A stretch of DNA of 26,781 bases from Mucidula mucida (Eukaryota; Basidiomycota; Agaricomycetes; Agaricales; Physalacriaceae). Both the position numbers and the translations under genes were made by a program. Position 1 is the first letter of the stretch. Each line of letters opens with the position of its first letter. Location of the stretch: NCBI GenBank assembly GCA_015501055.1, contig JADNYV010000466.1:1-26781 (forward strand). Reading direction: 5' to 3'. Below, in pieces: positions 9,914 through 20,072 of the stretch. Under the pieces are notes generated by a model. It made no database searches. It worked only from the letters and a program-made list of their open reading frames with translations, and was not told the DNA's origin.

Positions 9914-10398
9914 ATGTCCTCGGGACAACATGCTCCTCTAGCGATACCTCTGGAAGGTGAGCCTCAAAAGAAGCGTGTCGTATGTAATTTTACTGAATTG
10001 AACGAGTGTTCAGACCCTTGGCACATTAGAAAATTTAGTGCTACTTCGATGACCCTGATATTGGCGGTTTTCACTATGGAGCGGGACATTTGTCAGTGTA
10101 TAATACTAACTGCTTGAGTGGTATGCAGCTTGATGCGCGTCTGTTATTAGCATGAAGCCCACGAGAATACGCATGTGCCATTCACTCGTGATGAACTACG
10201 GTCTCTACAAGAAAATGGAGATATTCGTAAGTACGTTCTCTGGCACCGGTGCAGCCCCGTCCTGACGCCACACCTCAGCGCGTGAAGCCGGCATCGAAAC
10301 GGGAGATGAGCCAATTTCACTCCGAAGACTACATCGAGTTCCTTCATCGCATCACGCCAGCGAACATGAACCTCTTCGCAAAGGAACAAGTAAAGTGT
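9914..10398 (+). pseudogene. 5' fragment of an RPD3-class histone deacetylase
   Basis: Class I histone deacetylases remove acetyl groups from histone lysines. The visible exons are 9914-9979, 10039-10091, 10151-10226 and 10279-10398; introns of 59, 59 and 52 nt have good GT-AG ends. They encode the family N-terminus: QKKRV, then [55 protein letters not shown]. Similarity ends near 10390-10398 (AKEQVKC), just where the next block would normally begin. The double-His region, the zinc ligands and the rest of the ~350-residue catalytic domain are absent. The ORF runs on to a stop at 10477-10479 with unrelated residues. This is a truncated gene copy; the splice sites look intact, which suggests recent origin by duplication or rearrangement. 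Confidence 0.85.
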
Positions 10399-10732
10399 CT
10401 GCGCCTCCTGGAGACCGTACTGCTGAGGTCTACGACTGCATCAGAGCTTCCCTCCAGCCGGCGCCTTTGCTCTCCGTAGCAGCTACACGAGCCTGTCATG
10501 ATATTAGACGTCTTTGTGATCTACCGTGACGCTAGAGCAAGACCTATGCCGGAGGTTGAAGTCTCTCGTATTCCTTCAACACTGGCAGGACAACATATCG
10601 TTATAGGTTTCTATCAGGGCGCTGGCATGGACATCCGCGTTGACTAGGCATCGACAGATCCGCAGAAATGAATAATCTGTCATCTTGTAGTACAAACACG
10701 TCTTGACCACGATTGAATGCATACACCAAAGT
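10399..10732. other. Unassigned sequence after the HDAC break
   Basis: 334 bp between the point where HDAC similarity stops and the 3' end of the next minus-strand gene. No family is recognised in any frame and no repeat ends are visible, so the cause of the truncation is not evident. Confidence 0.35.
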
Positions 10733-12057
10733 CTAATACATACGTTTGTAGTCCAAATGCAACTCACCATGTATCGGCATCCTTCGAATCCGAATCGTCA
10801 CCTTATCCCCGAAATCCGAGTCGTGAAAAGATCGCCGCACAACATCCAGCTTGTCTTCAACCACGTGAAGCTCATTGAAGGTGATACAGACGGTCCTCAA
10901 AGCTGAGAAGCGCGGTTGGCAGAGAGCAGATGCCAGACAAGGCCAAAGAGAATTGATCGCGGGCTCGGACGGATATGCATGGACAACAACAGCTAGTCGC
11001 TCCAGCCTGGTGGTCCTCTTGCTTGTCGCCTTCAACATACTAGGGAGACGAAGAAGAATGGACACATCCGCAACCACGATGCACAATGAATGGGCGTGAA
11101 CAACTTCGGGGACCATAAGACCTAAAGCGCTTGTATGAGGATTCAGAACGATTGAAGTATCAAGCAGACCGTACCATCGTCCGCGTTATACTGCGCCGAG
11201 ACATACACCTCATCTAGATGATCCATGCAGGCAATTATATCCCTTATCCTTCCCCGAGTTTTATCAGACGACAAGTCTAGATGTAAGAGAACGAGGCGAC
11301 GAACGCCACTAAAGACGTTCTTAAACGAACTGAAAAGATTGGGTTGTATGGAGTCGACGAATGTCTCCACATGGTAGAGTAATAGCTTTGTTATTGTCGG
11401 TGGCAGATTTGACAGGACAGGATCTGGCGGGTCATCACCGAAGTAGTACATAGCGTCGTCAATGTCGGCTAGCGTGAGAGCGGTGACCGTTGGGCAATGT
11501 GAGATTACATCGAGAAGATACGGTGGATGCATTTCCACGTCTTTTATGGATAATTTTGTGAATGAACTAGAAGGAAGGATGATAGCCATGGGCCGTATAA
11601 ATCCTTTGAAGAGAATGGTGTCCGGGAAAACGTGTGCGGGAGGTGAGAAATCGAATGTGACATGATCCACGTTAACCAAGTGTTGCTTGAGTTCTATAAG
11701 TCCCTGCCAAGCAGGAGTCTCGACCATTTCGTCAGGATTATGCGAAACGGTCCAGTGGTGAACGAGATAGATGACCTCCTTGACAAGCTTTCCTAGGCTA
11801 GGCATATTTCTGATGATGTCAAAGAAGCGCCGGGAACTCTCGCTGAGAGTGAGCAATCGGGAACGACGGCGGGGCGGTTTTTCAAGGGCAAGTTTGATCT
11901 CACGATAGATATATTTACGGCAGCGTGGACCGAAGCATGGTCCTGCTTGAAGCAGAGCGAGGAAAAGTTTCGGGTGGTACGACGTCATTGGGGCATATGA
12001 GGCGTCAACTTCATCAACGATGAGATCGAGGACCTCCTGAGGAAGGACAAGAGCCAT
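10733..12057 (-). CDS. F-box-like/LRR-like hypothetical protein
   Basis: Exons 11175-12057 and 10733-11121, joined across a 53-nt GT-AG intron (GTACGG donor, TTTAG acceptor), give about 423 residues. The start ATG at 12057 opens MALVLPQEVLDLIVDEVD, the LPxE-type opening of many agaricomycete F-box-like proteins, followed by RCRKYIYREIKLAL. The rest alternates leucine-rich strands and turns (FTKLSIKDVEMHPPYLLDVI, VTALTLADIDD, VRRLVLLHLDLSSD, LERLAVVVHAY), as in F-box/LRR proteins that recognise substrates for ubiquitination. No lesion is seen. The F-box itself is weak, so the SCF role is inferred from family style and from the neighbouring gene. Confidence 0.62.
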
Positions 12058-13068
12058 GCAAGTCTGAAAATGAATCAGCTTGAACGAGTTACAGAGCGCC
12101 GGACATGTTATACCGAACGTGGTATACCAGGGATATACACGTTGTTGTGTCAATATCAATATTTGGGCCTGGTAAGACGCGAGTCAAGCTTAATGACAGT
12201 GTGGGTCGGATAGGATGAGGGGTACAATTGATAGCAAGGAGATCGCGTCGTTGGAGGCGGACCAGAACACACCGAAGGTCAGTCTCCGTGAGCGGTAATA
12301 AGAGGAAAACAATTGCTCAAGGAGAGGGACGTATTCAGGTAGATATAGCAATTGTGGTCAAGGGAAAAAGATTCGAGCGCGGTCGGGGTGAGAGTTGGGG
12401 AGGAAGCCGTGTCCATCGCGTGACGTGAGATTAGTCATCTTTCCTTTCCTACGCCACGAAGGATTGACGAATGCGCATATCTTATGACATACTGTAGTCG
12501 CCCTGTCGTGGTCCCAGACACTCGTCTCAACCTCTAATGACTCCTACGAGTCTCTTTCTTATGGACAGAATTGGCAGCAGTCCCAAAAACAAAGAACCTA
12601 AGTATTCATCCCAAACTCACATCCCCCTCGTAAGACTTCCCAGGTTTTGGTTCGCAATTAAATAAATGTACATGTACAGGCGTCACGATGAGCGAGAAGC
12701 ACCACAAGCTTCTTCCCTGACTTGCCTTCACATTTAGTCCAGACTGTAGCCAACTGTCTCGTGAACTCGGTTATTCTACGTATCAGCAGAAACGTAGTCG
12801 CGCAGCTTGTCACTGGCCCCTAACAAGTCGGGCTTGATAACTTGGGAGAACATCTACTAGTAGGAAAGGCTGAAAACCTGACGAAGGTGAAAGCCGGCTC
12901 TGTGGTCTGCTACGATTGACTACTGATGGATCGGGCGGGGTGAAGCTCGCCTGCGCGAGCGCGAGGAAACAACGGTTATGGCCGACAAGGACGACTCCGC
13001 AGGGCTTGCTCTCTGAGATCGCGTGGGTGAAACGGCAACAAGAAAATTTTCGGTATATCGAAAGCGAG
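12058..13068. other. Intergenic, about 1 kb
   Basis: No convincing gene on either strand. A 66-codon Arg-rich plus-strand ORF (12228-12428) and a 91-codon minus-strand ORF (12810-13085) have no ATG of good context or family signature. The perfect 12-bp palindrome TGTACATGTACA occurs at 12667-12678. Confidence 0.4.
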
Positions 13069-13106
13069 GCACAGTAGATCACCACTGTTCTTGTGATCTA
13101 CTGTGC
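13069..13106. repeat. Perfect 14-bp inverted repeat, 10-bp spacer
   Basis: GCACAGTAGATCAC (13069-13082) and its exact reverse complement GTGATCTACTGTGC (13093-13106) flank CACTGTTCTT. It lies 85 bp beyond the 3' end of the minus-strand FMO gene. It could be an RNA hairpin, a dyad protein site or a remnant of a small palindromic mobile element. Confidence 0.7.
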
Positions 13107-13190
13107 TTGATATCGCGCTCATGGCTGGCCTTGAGAAAGTTCATTAGCTCATGATAATGAAGAGCCGATAAAGGACGTACTGTACGTCTC

Positions 13191-15045
13191 TTAATGTCTC
13201 GCAACGCCCTTCAAATAATCATCAACCATCCCTTTATAATCACTCGCCCTATACGGCACAAACCATTCACTGAACCAGCCTTTCTTCCGCTTAACCTCCA
13301 GCCCCAGATCCTTCATCATCGTGTCCACAACATCCTGCACCTCACCGACAGCAGCCGGCGTCGCCTTGCCTCTTCCCAAATACCGCTCCCAAATACCGCC
13401 GCTCGCACCACGCGTTCACCAAAGCGATGTGCCTATCCATCTCCACTTTCGGTGGCACATCCCGTAGCCCTTCGAGGAACGATACACCCCAGAGTGCTGA
13501 CACTTCGTCGTAAATGGCGGTTTGAGTATTGTTGAGCAGTCCGATGAAGATGAGGTCCCGGGCTTTGAGATGAGCGGGCGATGTGGGGAGGATGTAGCGA
13601 TATAAGCGAAAGGGAGTGCGCAGGAGAGGACGCTGATATGTCGTACTCATTGGGGACTCGGCTAATATGGGTAGACGAGCGAGGACTTCCTTTTCTGCAT
13701 CTTTGTGTAGATTTGCCCAATACTCTTGTTCGCTTGGGGTCTCAGATGAGAAAGGCATGGGTAGGCCGGGAATAAGTGGTTCAAAAACGTCAGTCTTGTA
13801 GGTCCACCCCGTCGCAAATATGGCGCCGTCGACGTTGCGTAGAGTCGTTCCGTTGGGCAACTCGACTTTATCTGCCGACATGGAGGTAATAGTCGCCCTG
13901 TGTACGCGCAAATTCTTTCCTTCGTGCAACGACTTGGTAAAGGTCTCGTTCCCGTGTAATATGGAGAGACAAGAACTGGAGAACAAAGCGCTGTCGAAAA
14001 AATCAGGACACGAAGTCAATGTTGATAAATTTCGAACCTTTCACTCTCGGGCATCAACTTCTTCACGTTTTCACTGCCTGTCTTGTACGGCTCCAGCTTG
14101 ATAGTAGTCTCGGCAATCTTCCTCCACACACGCTTGTTCAGCCAAGTCCCCAGACAATTAGTCCCGCTATGTAAAAAGCGCCACCACCATCCCTCCGTGT
14201 TCCAGATACTAGGCATCCATACGTTCTTCCAGCGCCCGGTGAAAATGGCAGGATGATGTCCCCACCACTTTCGCAGTTCCACCATCAATCCGGGCCCGTT
14301 TCCCTCTCCAACTTGTCTAATGACCCAGTCCACCTCCTTGCCGGCTTCCAGACACATGATGACAGCGTCAATTGCTGATTTACAGCCGCCATATACAGTT
14401 ACGCTCCGCATACCACCGTCTCCGCCCTTGGTGAACTGCGCGAAATAAGGCGATATTTCGCGAGAATGGATGACTGGACCCGTGAAGCCTGAACGCGGTA
14501 TATCAGGCATATACGCGTCTGACGCGAGACCCGTCGCGACGACCAGTTTATCGCAGACAATGACCTCGTTGGTGTCGAGGCTGACGAGCCACTCTTCGCC
14601 TTTCTTTGCGCATTTGAGGACGCGCACGCCCAGGCGCATATGCTCGAGCAGGCTGAAGCGGTCCGCGTACTGCGAGAGGTACTCGAACACCTTGGACGCC
14701 GGGATCTCCTGCCAATCCTTCTCATTCATGGGCAGATCGGAAAAGTCAAATAAACCAGAGGGACTGTCGGCGATAAGCCCAGGATGAATGCGCTCCAAGC
14801 TCCAAACTCCACCCAGCGTCTGGGCAGCATCGATGATGGTAAGTTGTATGTTGGGGTTGATTTGGAGGTAACTAGGACGTGTGTAGCGTGAACTGCCGAA
14901 GAGAAATATGCAACATAATGTACGTTTTAGCTGCTGCAAGACCACCCCATCCTGTTGAACAATCAGTGAGAACATGCGTAATTAAACGCCACAGGAATGA
15001 AGGCTTACCTGCACCAATAATGACTACCCTGGTGGCAAGAGCCAT
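13191..15045 (-). CDS. Flavin-containing monooxygenase-like enzyme, 3' end frameshifted
   Basis: FAD/NADPH monooxygenase of the FMO/Baeyer-Villiger superfamily; substrate unknown. Exons: 15009-15045, 14924-14951, 14038-14871 and 13191-13990. Seen: the FAD-binding dinucleotide motif across intron 1 (VVIIGAG then WGGLAAAK), LGGVWSLER, the FMO-type FTGPVIHS, a second Rossmann-like GGCKSAIDA for NADPH, and FATGWTY. The start MALATRVVIIGAG is typical. At 13374-13399 a 13-bp unit is perfectly duplicated in tandem, shifting the frame so translation stops at 13342-13344. With a single unit the frame would run to 13191 (about 561 residues), and the text beyond (KGWFSEWFVPYRASDYKGMV) looks like real FMO C-terminus. 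The core domains are unaffected, so activity is uncertain. Confidence 0.8.
13374..13399. repeat. 13-bp perfect tandem duplication inside the FMO gene
   Basis: The unit TCCCAAATACCGC occurs at 13374-13386 and again at 13387-13399 with no mismatch. Thirteen is not a multiple of three, so it causes the frameshift in the last exon of the FMO gene. No plausible GT-AG intron explains it. Confidence 0.85.
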
Positions 15046-15321
15046 GATTGTTGCGCGTTGACACCTCCGTGCAAGCTGTCATTTTGAGGCGCTCGTGACA
15101 GCTTGTCAGTAGTGCCTTCTGGAGGTAGAAGATAATGAATGACAACGAATTCGGTGAGAAAGTTGTCACCGATCGGAGACACAGCCACATTCGTCTGTCA
15201 GTATACTGCGATGGCCACCGTATTTCTGGCACATGATGCTATCATTTCCCCCGCGTTGGAGTCGTTTCTGGCCAATCAAACAATAGCGAGGTAAGCAGAC
15301 AGCTGATTTCTCTTTCTGACC
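15046..15321. promoter_or_regulatory. Divergent intergenic region between FMO and ThDP enzyme genes
   Basis: The two start codons face away from each other across 276 bp, so the promoters must share this space. A 27-codon upstream ORF (15211-15294, MATVFLAHDAII) ends 27 nt before the ThDP-enzyme ATG. No TATA box is clear. Confidence 0.5.
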
Positions 15322-17370
15322 ATGCTCACGACGTCCTCCGTTTTCTTGAAGGCCCTCTCAGATGTTGGAATAACGCATGCCTTTGTCAATTGGGGTTCTG
15401 ACCATCCTGCGTTGCTCGAAGAACTAGCACGGCAACGGTCTTCTTCAAATGGGACTGTATTGCAAATTGTCACATCGCCAAACGAAATGGTAGCGCTGAG
15501 TGCTGCGCAGGGGTACGCGCAGGTCACCGGGAAACCAGCGGCGGTCATTGTACACGTCGACGTCGGCACACAGGCGCTCGCTGGTGCGGTGCACAACGTC
15601 GATCGGTCGCATACTCCGGTTCTCATCTATGCCGGTGCATCTGCTTTCACCAGCAACAACGAACTCAAAGGCTCTAGAAATGAATGGATTATGTGGATCC
15701 AAGGTGAGCCGTCAGGTTGTCTTTAAGAACGATTGTAATATGTGCAGATGTTCCTGATCAGAGCGCGATTGTCCGTCAGTATATGCGCTATACCGCGCAG
15801 ATATACAGTCCGGTAAATGTTTCAGAGGTGGTCAAACGGTCTTTTCAGATGTACGCGTCTCCTTTCCTTCGTCGGGGCGTCATACTCAATCATCTTTAGT
15901 GCTACTAGCGATCCCAAAGGCCCAGTGTACCTGTGGGCGCGTAGGGAAGTCATGGAAGCAGAGGTCGAAGCCAGCGTCATGGACACTGTAGAAGATTTGA
16001 GCAAATGGCCTTCCGTTGAAGCGAGTGCACTCTCACCCACCGCCGTTACAAGGATAGCCACCGCTCTTATGACCGCTAGCAATCCTCTTATCATCACCTC
16101 TCACCTCGGCCGGAATCCCGATGCAGTGGCTCCTCTCATCGTCCTATCCACCCTCCTCGCCATACCCGTCTACTGTTCTTGTCCTTCGAATGTAAATATC
16201 CCCTTCTCTCATCCCTACTTTGCCGGCCTGTCGTATCTTCCTCCGGGTGGTCATACGCCGCTTCTCGCAGCTGCTGATGTAGTGCTTGTCATCGAAAGTG
16301 ATGTTCCCTGGATCGCTAGTGACCGAGTCACTTCGCTAAACGGTGAAGCCAGAGTATTCATCATCAATTCCGGTGACCCGCTGAAGACGAGGGAAATGGG
16401 GATGTGGCACGTTCCTGCACAGTTGATCTGTAGAGCTGACGCAGAGCTTGCTCTAATACAGTTGGAGGAGGTAGTAAGGCAGCTCGACGAACAAGCATGC
16501 TCTGTCGGCGAGAGTTTCTTGGCATCTACGCTTGTTCTTGAAAGAGCCAAGGCATTGAAGAGACGACATGAGGCCTGGATCATTTCCTTGGACGCCCGGG
16601 AGCAAACTTTTGTTGATGGCGCCAACTTGACCGTTCCCAACGTGGTCGGAGCACTCAGAAGAGTTGTCCGGGCGTTGACAGGTAGTAATGGCAAGGATGC
16701 GATCGTATTAAATGAAGGCATCAGCAACTATAGCCTGGTATGGGAGCATATGAGGGCTGTCGTACCGGGTAGTATGATCACCTCGGGAGGCTCGTCTTTG
16801 GGCTGGGCTCTGGGTGCCGCGATTGGGGTGTCGCTTGGGTCTGATCATGACTTGATTGTCGCAGTTGTCGGCGATGGTTCCTTCATGTTCGGTGTACCGA
16901 GCTCAGCTTATTGGATGGCCCGGAAATATAACACTGTATGGAGCAGTTGTCATTTTCCAGTCTTTGTGACTCACTTGTTTTCACAGCCGTTTTTGACGAT
17001 TGTTTTGAACAATGGAGGATGGAAGGTATGCCATTGAGTGTTCATGTTCGCTTTGCTCTCAGTTAAATTCATTTATGTATAGTCGCCGAAACTATCCATG
17101 CTTGGTGTACATCCATCCGGGCTAGGATCCGAAGCCTCCGGAGAGAGACTCTCGGTTGGGTTTGGGCCTGACGTTCCGGATTATTCACAAATCGCTGTGG
17201 CTGCGTCCGGTGGTTGGGCCTGGGGTAAACGGATTGGCAGTGGCGGCGACGGTGCAGTGGGTACCGAACAAAGTTTGGCGCGTTTGGAGGCGTCCATGAC
17301 AGAAGCCGTGAACATCGTATTAAAGGAGGGTCGATGTGCTGTCCTCGATTGCGTTCTGGAGTCAATATAG
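15322..17370 (+). CDS. Thiamine diphosphate-dependent enzyme, acetolactate synthase-like
   Basis: ThDP enzyme of the acetolactate synthase/benzoylformate decarboxylase/benzaldehyde lyase superfamily, making or breaking C-C bonds next to a carbonyl; the exact reaction is not predictable. Exons: 15322-15703, 15748-15850, 15900-16935, 16987-17025 and 17083-17370 (introns 44-57 nt, all GT-AG), 615 residues, close to the usual length. Seen: the PYR domain with the catalytic Glu55 in SPNEM, then HVDVGTQALAGAVHN; a middle domain from about residue 185 (LIITSHLGRNPDAVAPLIVL); and the PP domain with the ThDP/Mg motif running from GDG at residue 486 to NN at 515-516. No targeting peptide is evident, unlike a mitochondrial biosynthetic ALS, so a catabolic or specialised role is likelier. 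It is intact and diverges from the FMO gene. Confidence 0.83.
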
Positions 17371-17888
17371 GCCGGAGATGGAAATTTTATCCATGTCATA
17401 TCAGGTCCTTTTTACTCATCTGCACGCTGGTTCACACGATTGATTGATCTTGGATTGATCACTGAAATGGCAAGATGCATTTCTCGGGCATTTTATTTCT
17501 CGGGTGGTATTTGATCATAGGCGCTTAGCGAATGCGTGCATTTCATTGATAATCATACACGGACACTGCAAGAATTTTGCCGAGCGAGGAATGCCAGTGG
17601 CTAAGCGCTAAGGTCTGTGTCATGGGTATGCAACGTGGGCAACACATGTTGTACTTCTCTTCAATATCTCAAGAACCTGGTACCGGCGTTCCACCTTCCG
17701 AAGAACAACATATTGATATGCGTCACAGGCAGCGATAAAGACGTACAATGATTTGCTGACTTGGTGCTAAACCGACAACATTGTGATGGCATCCTTCTCC
17801 GCGCCACCACAGGAATGCTGACGGACTTCCGCCACTATAAAATGGACTGAAAGGAAGAGAACTTGATCACACAATCGCCCCGCCCTCA
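17371..17888. other. Intergenic, ThDP enzyme to peroxygenase
   Basis: 518 bp between two co-oriented genes. The only recognised element is the TATA box at 17836-17842. No gene or repeat seen. Confidence 0.4.
17836..17842 (+). promoter_or_regulatory. TATA box of the peroxygenase gene
   Basis: TATAAAA lies 53 bp upstream of the ATG at 17889, a plausible distance for a short 5' leader. It supports that start and suggests an inducible promoter. Confidence 0.55.
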
Positions 17889-18656
17889 ATGTCAACCGTC
17901 GTATCTCACGAACATACTACAGGGAAAGCGTGTCCTGTCCAAGCTCTCAAGCATGCATTTTGTGCACCACAGGCAGGCGATAGCCGCTCTGTGTGCCCGG
18001 CACTGAACGCGATGGCGAATCATGGCTACATGTGAGTTTCTCTCCCCACGTTCATTACACACAGAAAACTAAGCGTACGTACGCCTAGCCCGCGGAATGG
18101 CAAAAACATCTCCATCCCGACTCTCATCGCGGGGGCGCGCGAGGTCTTCGGGCTGTCCTTCGTGTTCGCGGCGGGGCTCGTCGTCGTGACCATGCTCTCC
18201 ATCGGCAAACTCTGGACTGTCGACCTCTTCGACTTGGGACGGCACGGGCGGATCGAGCACGACGCGTCGTTGGTGCACGGGGATACCCCGGAGGGGAAGC
18301 GATACGCGCCTACCAGGATCCATAGGGAGTTGGTCGAGGCGCTGGTGGGGGACGTGCCACACGGGGTGGCGGACAAGGTGGATTTCGCGCGCATGCGCGT
18401 GCGCAGGGAGGGGGCGTCGCCAAAGCTGAGTGCGCTGCATGCGGAGATTGCGCGGGGCGAGGCGGCGCTGCTGTTGGGTGTGCTGAGCACGGCTGGCGGA
18501 GCCGGGATTCCGCTGGAGTGGTTGTTGAGTCTTCTTGGGGATGAGAGGATACCGGACGGTTGGCGACCGGACCATACGCAGGGCCTGGTGAGGACGGTTA
18601 TGATGAGTCGGGAGATCAAGTCGATTATGGAGGATTTGCGACGGGGACCCGCATAG
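17889..18656 (+). CDS. Short heme-thiolate peroxidase (unspecific peroxygenase/chloroperoxidase-like)
   Basis: Family 2 peroxidase; members insert oxygen into or halogenate substrates using H2O2 and a cysteine-ligated heme. Exons 17889-18031 and 18089-18656, 236 residues, matching the short class. Seen: the likely heme ligand Cys36 in SVCPALNAMANHGY, then PRNGK, a helix rich in hydrophobics (residues 70-87, LSFVFAAGLVVVTMLSIG), and the EHD signature at residues 104-106 (IEHDASL) of short peroxygenases. The usual Pro-Cys-Pro is Val-Cys-Pro here. There is no N-terminal signal peptide (MSTVVSHEHTTGK), so it may be intracellular. The second exon is visibly more GC-rich, especially at third positions, than its neighbours. 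The long minus-strand ORFs opposite it are shadows. Substrate unknown. Confidence 0.8.
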
Positions 18657-19441
18657 GACCTCGTTTTGGCCTACGCCCCAAGTTCTACGTATGCTATCTG
18701 TCTTGTTTTAGTTTTATGTAGTGTACTGCGGATAATGTAATGATATTGTGAGATGAATGAGAGCCAGATTGAATGGGAAAGCATACTGACAATGATAACA
18801 AATACTTCCAAGCCTCGTCATATTGACCTGTATCGAGCCTATCGATGGGGTGTCTGAGCAAGACTTTGCTTCGACATTTCAGGTATCTAGGCGGCATTAG
18901 GTCTTGACCAAGTGGCGCATGTACATTTTAGAAAGCACTACAATTCCGTTCTTCACATTCTCGCAAAATGCTCGTGGTGCTGGTGGAAGATGGTCAAGTT
19001 GGCGATCAAGTGCTTGCAAAACCCTGTTAGATTCCAATGCGCACTAGCCGATTCAAGCGTAACCTATTCATGGACGGAATCGAAAGGAAGACGAGTCGTG
19101 ACCAAACAACGCCCAACTCGACCTCTACGACCGTCTTGAGACGAGCGCCTAATTAACAACCACCCTGCGACCACGGTGCGCGCTCAAATCTATCCTCACC
19201 GGTCAAACCGATAATGAATCAAAGTTTGAATTGGACCACACTGTGTCACAGACTGATGAATTGACCAAATATACTCCATGTTCAATGTAAACTAACGTCC
19301 ATACATCATGCTGAGCTCGAGCTGAAGACAATCCCAATTCTCCGTGAATGAACGAGGTCTCGATGTAGCATCATTCATCTACCTAAGCATTGTCTCCACC
19401 CCAAGTATGTACATGTACAATTTGACGACACGCTCGAACAT
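18657..19441. other. Intergenic, convergent genes
   Basis: 785 bp between the 3' ends of the peroxygenase gene and the minus-strand small gene. No gene, tRNA or repeat is recognised. A second copy of the 12-bp palindrome TGTACATGTACA lies at 19408-19419. Confidence 0.4.
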
Positions 19442-19977
19442 TCAAAAATAGAAACATTTGAATTCTCCCGCTTTAATCCCTGTAACTCGTTTTAGTAACA
19501 ACTGTGTCGAGAGATACTGGACTCACCAAGGCGCTTCAATTCCTCTCGCATCTTGTCCTCTTGTGGCGTTCCGCCCTTCATCTTGTGCTCTTCTATAAGC
19601 ACTTCGTCCACACCATCCGGATTCGTGTGGGTCCATGCACCTCTCTCCTTTTGGGTGACAGCAAGGAAATCATGGTAGGCTGCGTCACGCCGTGGTGCAT
19701 AATAGCAGCCAAATTGGTAGCCCTCGTCGAGCAACATCTCATCGAGGTTCACACGAACTGATGCGTCCATGCTGTGATCTGGCGAAAGGTCAAACCCATA
19801 TGATTCGGTGAGCCACCGAACGCCCTCCTCATTGGGAATGTGGAGGCCGCCTATCATCTGGTAATTCGTGCGTTTCCGCCCGGTGGCAGCCTGTGAACGG
19901 TACCAAGGGGGGATGATACCCTCAGCGGCATAGGGGTTGTAGGTGACATCCGTTAGCTTGGGCTGTTCAGTGGCCAT
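19442..19977 (-). CDS. Small hypothetical protein
   Basis: The ATG at 19977 opens MATEQPKLTDVTYNPYAAEG. A GTGAGT donor at 19526, a TACTAA-like branch point and an ACAG acceptor define a 47-nt intron (19480-19526), giving exons 19527-19977 and 19442-19479 and 162 residues. Without splicing the ORF ends at 19492 (161 residues). The protein is polar, with no signal peptide or membrane segment. Notable segments are GLHIPNEEGVRWLTESYGFD, a Tyr-rich GYQFGCYYAPRRDAAYHDF and a charged C-terminus (EEHKMKGGTPQEDKMREELK). I do not recognise the family. Its ATG and that of the plus-strand gene at 20073 are 95 bp apart, so they would share a promoter. Confidence 0.6.
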
Positions 19978-20072
19978 AGTGGTCGCTAGTAAAGAGTGGG
20001 CGGGCCTCTTACAAATCGGCGCAGTGCCGAGGGCTGCCGCTCGTAGCTCTCTGCTGATACCAATTCTTAGCG

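Noticed and set aside
12228..12428. Arg-rich 66-codon ORF in the 1-kb intergenic region
   Set aside because: Low-complexity translation of purine-rich DNA, no conserved motif.
12810..13085. 91-codon minus-strand ORF near the inverted repeat
   Set aside because: No domain signature and it overlaps the palindrome; probably chance.
13374..13399. Mini-intron across the FMO duplication
   Set aside because: Any GT-AG pair there is about 24 nt, below the 44-60 nt range of the other introns, and the exact 13-bp repeat is a simpler explanation.
18073..18084. 12-bp palindrome GCGTACGTACGC beside the peroxygenase intron acceptor
   Set aside because: Alternating GC/TA palindromes of this kind are easily formed by chance and no function is suggested by context.
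18026..18619. Long minus-strand ORFs (197 and 168 codons) opposite the peroxygenase gene
   Set aside because: Antisense shadows created by the GC-rich third positions of the real gene; residues are low-complexity Arg/Ser/Pro and match no family.
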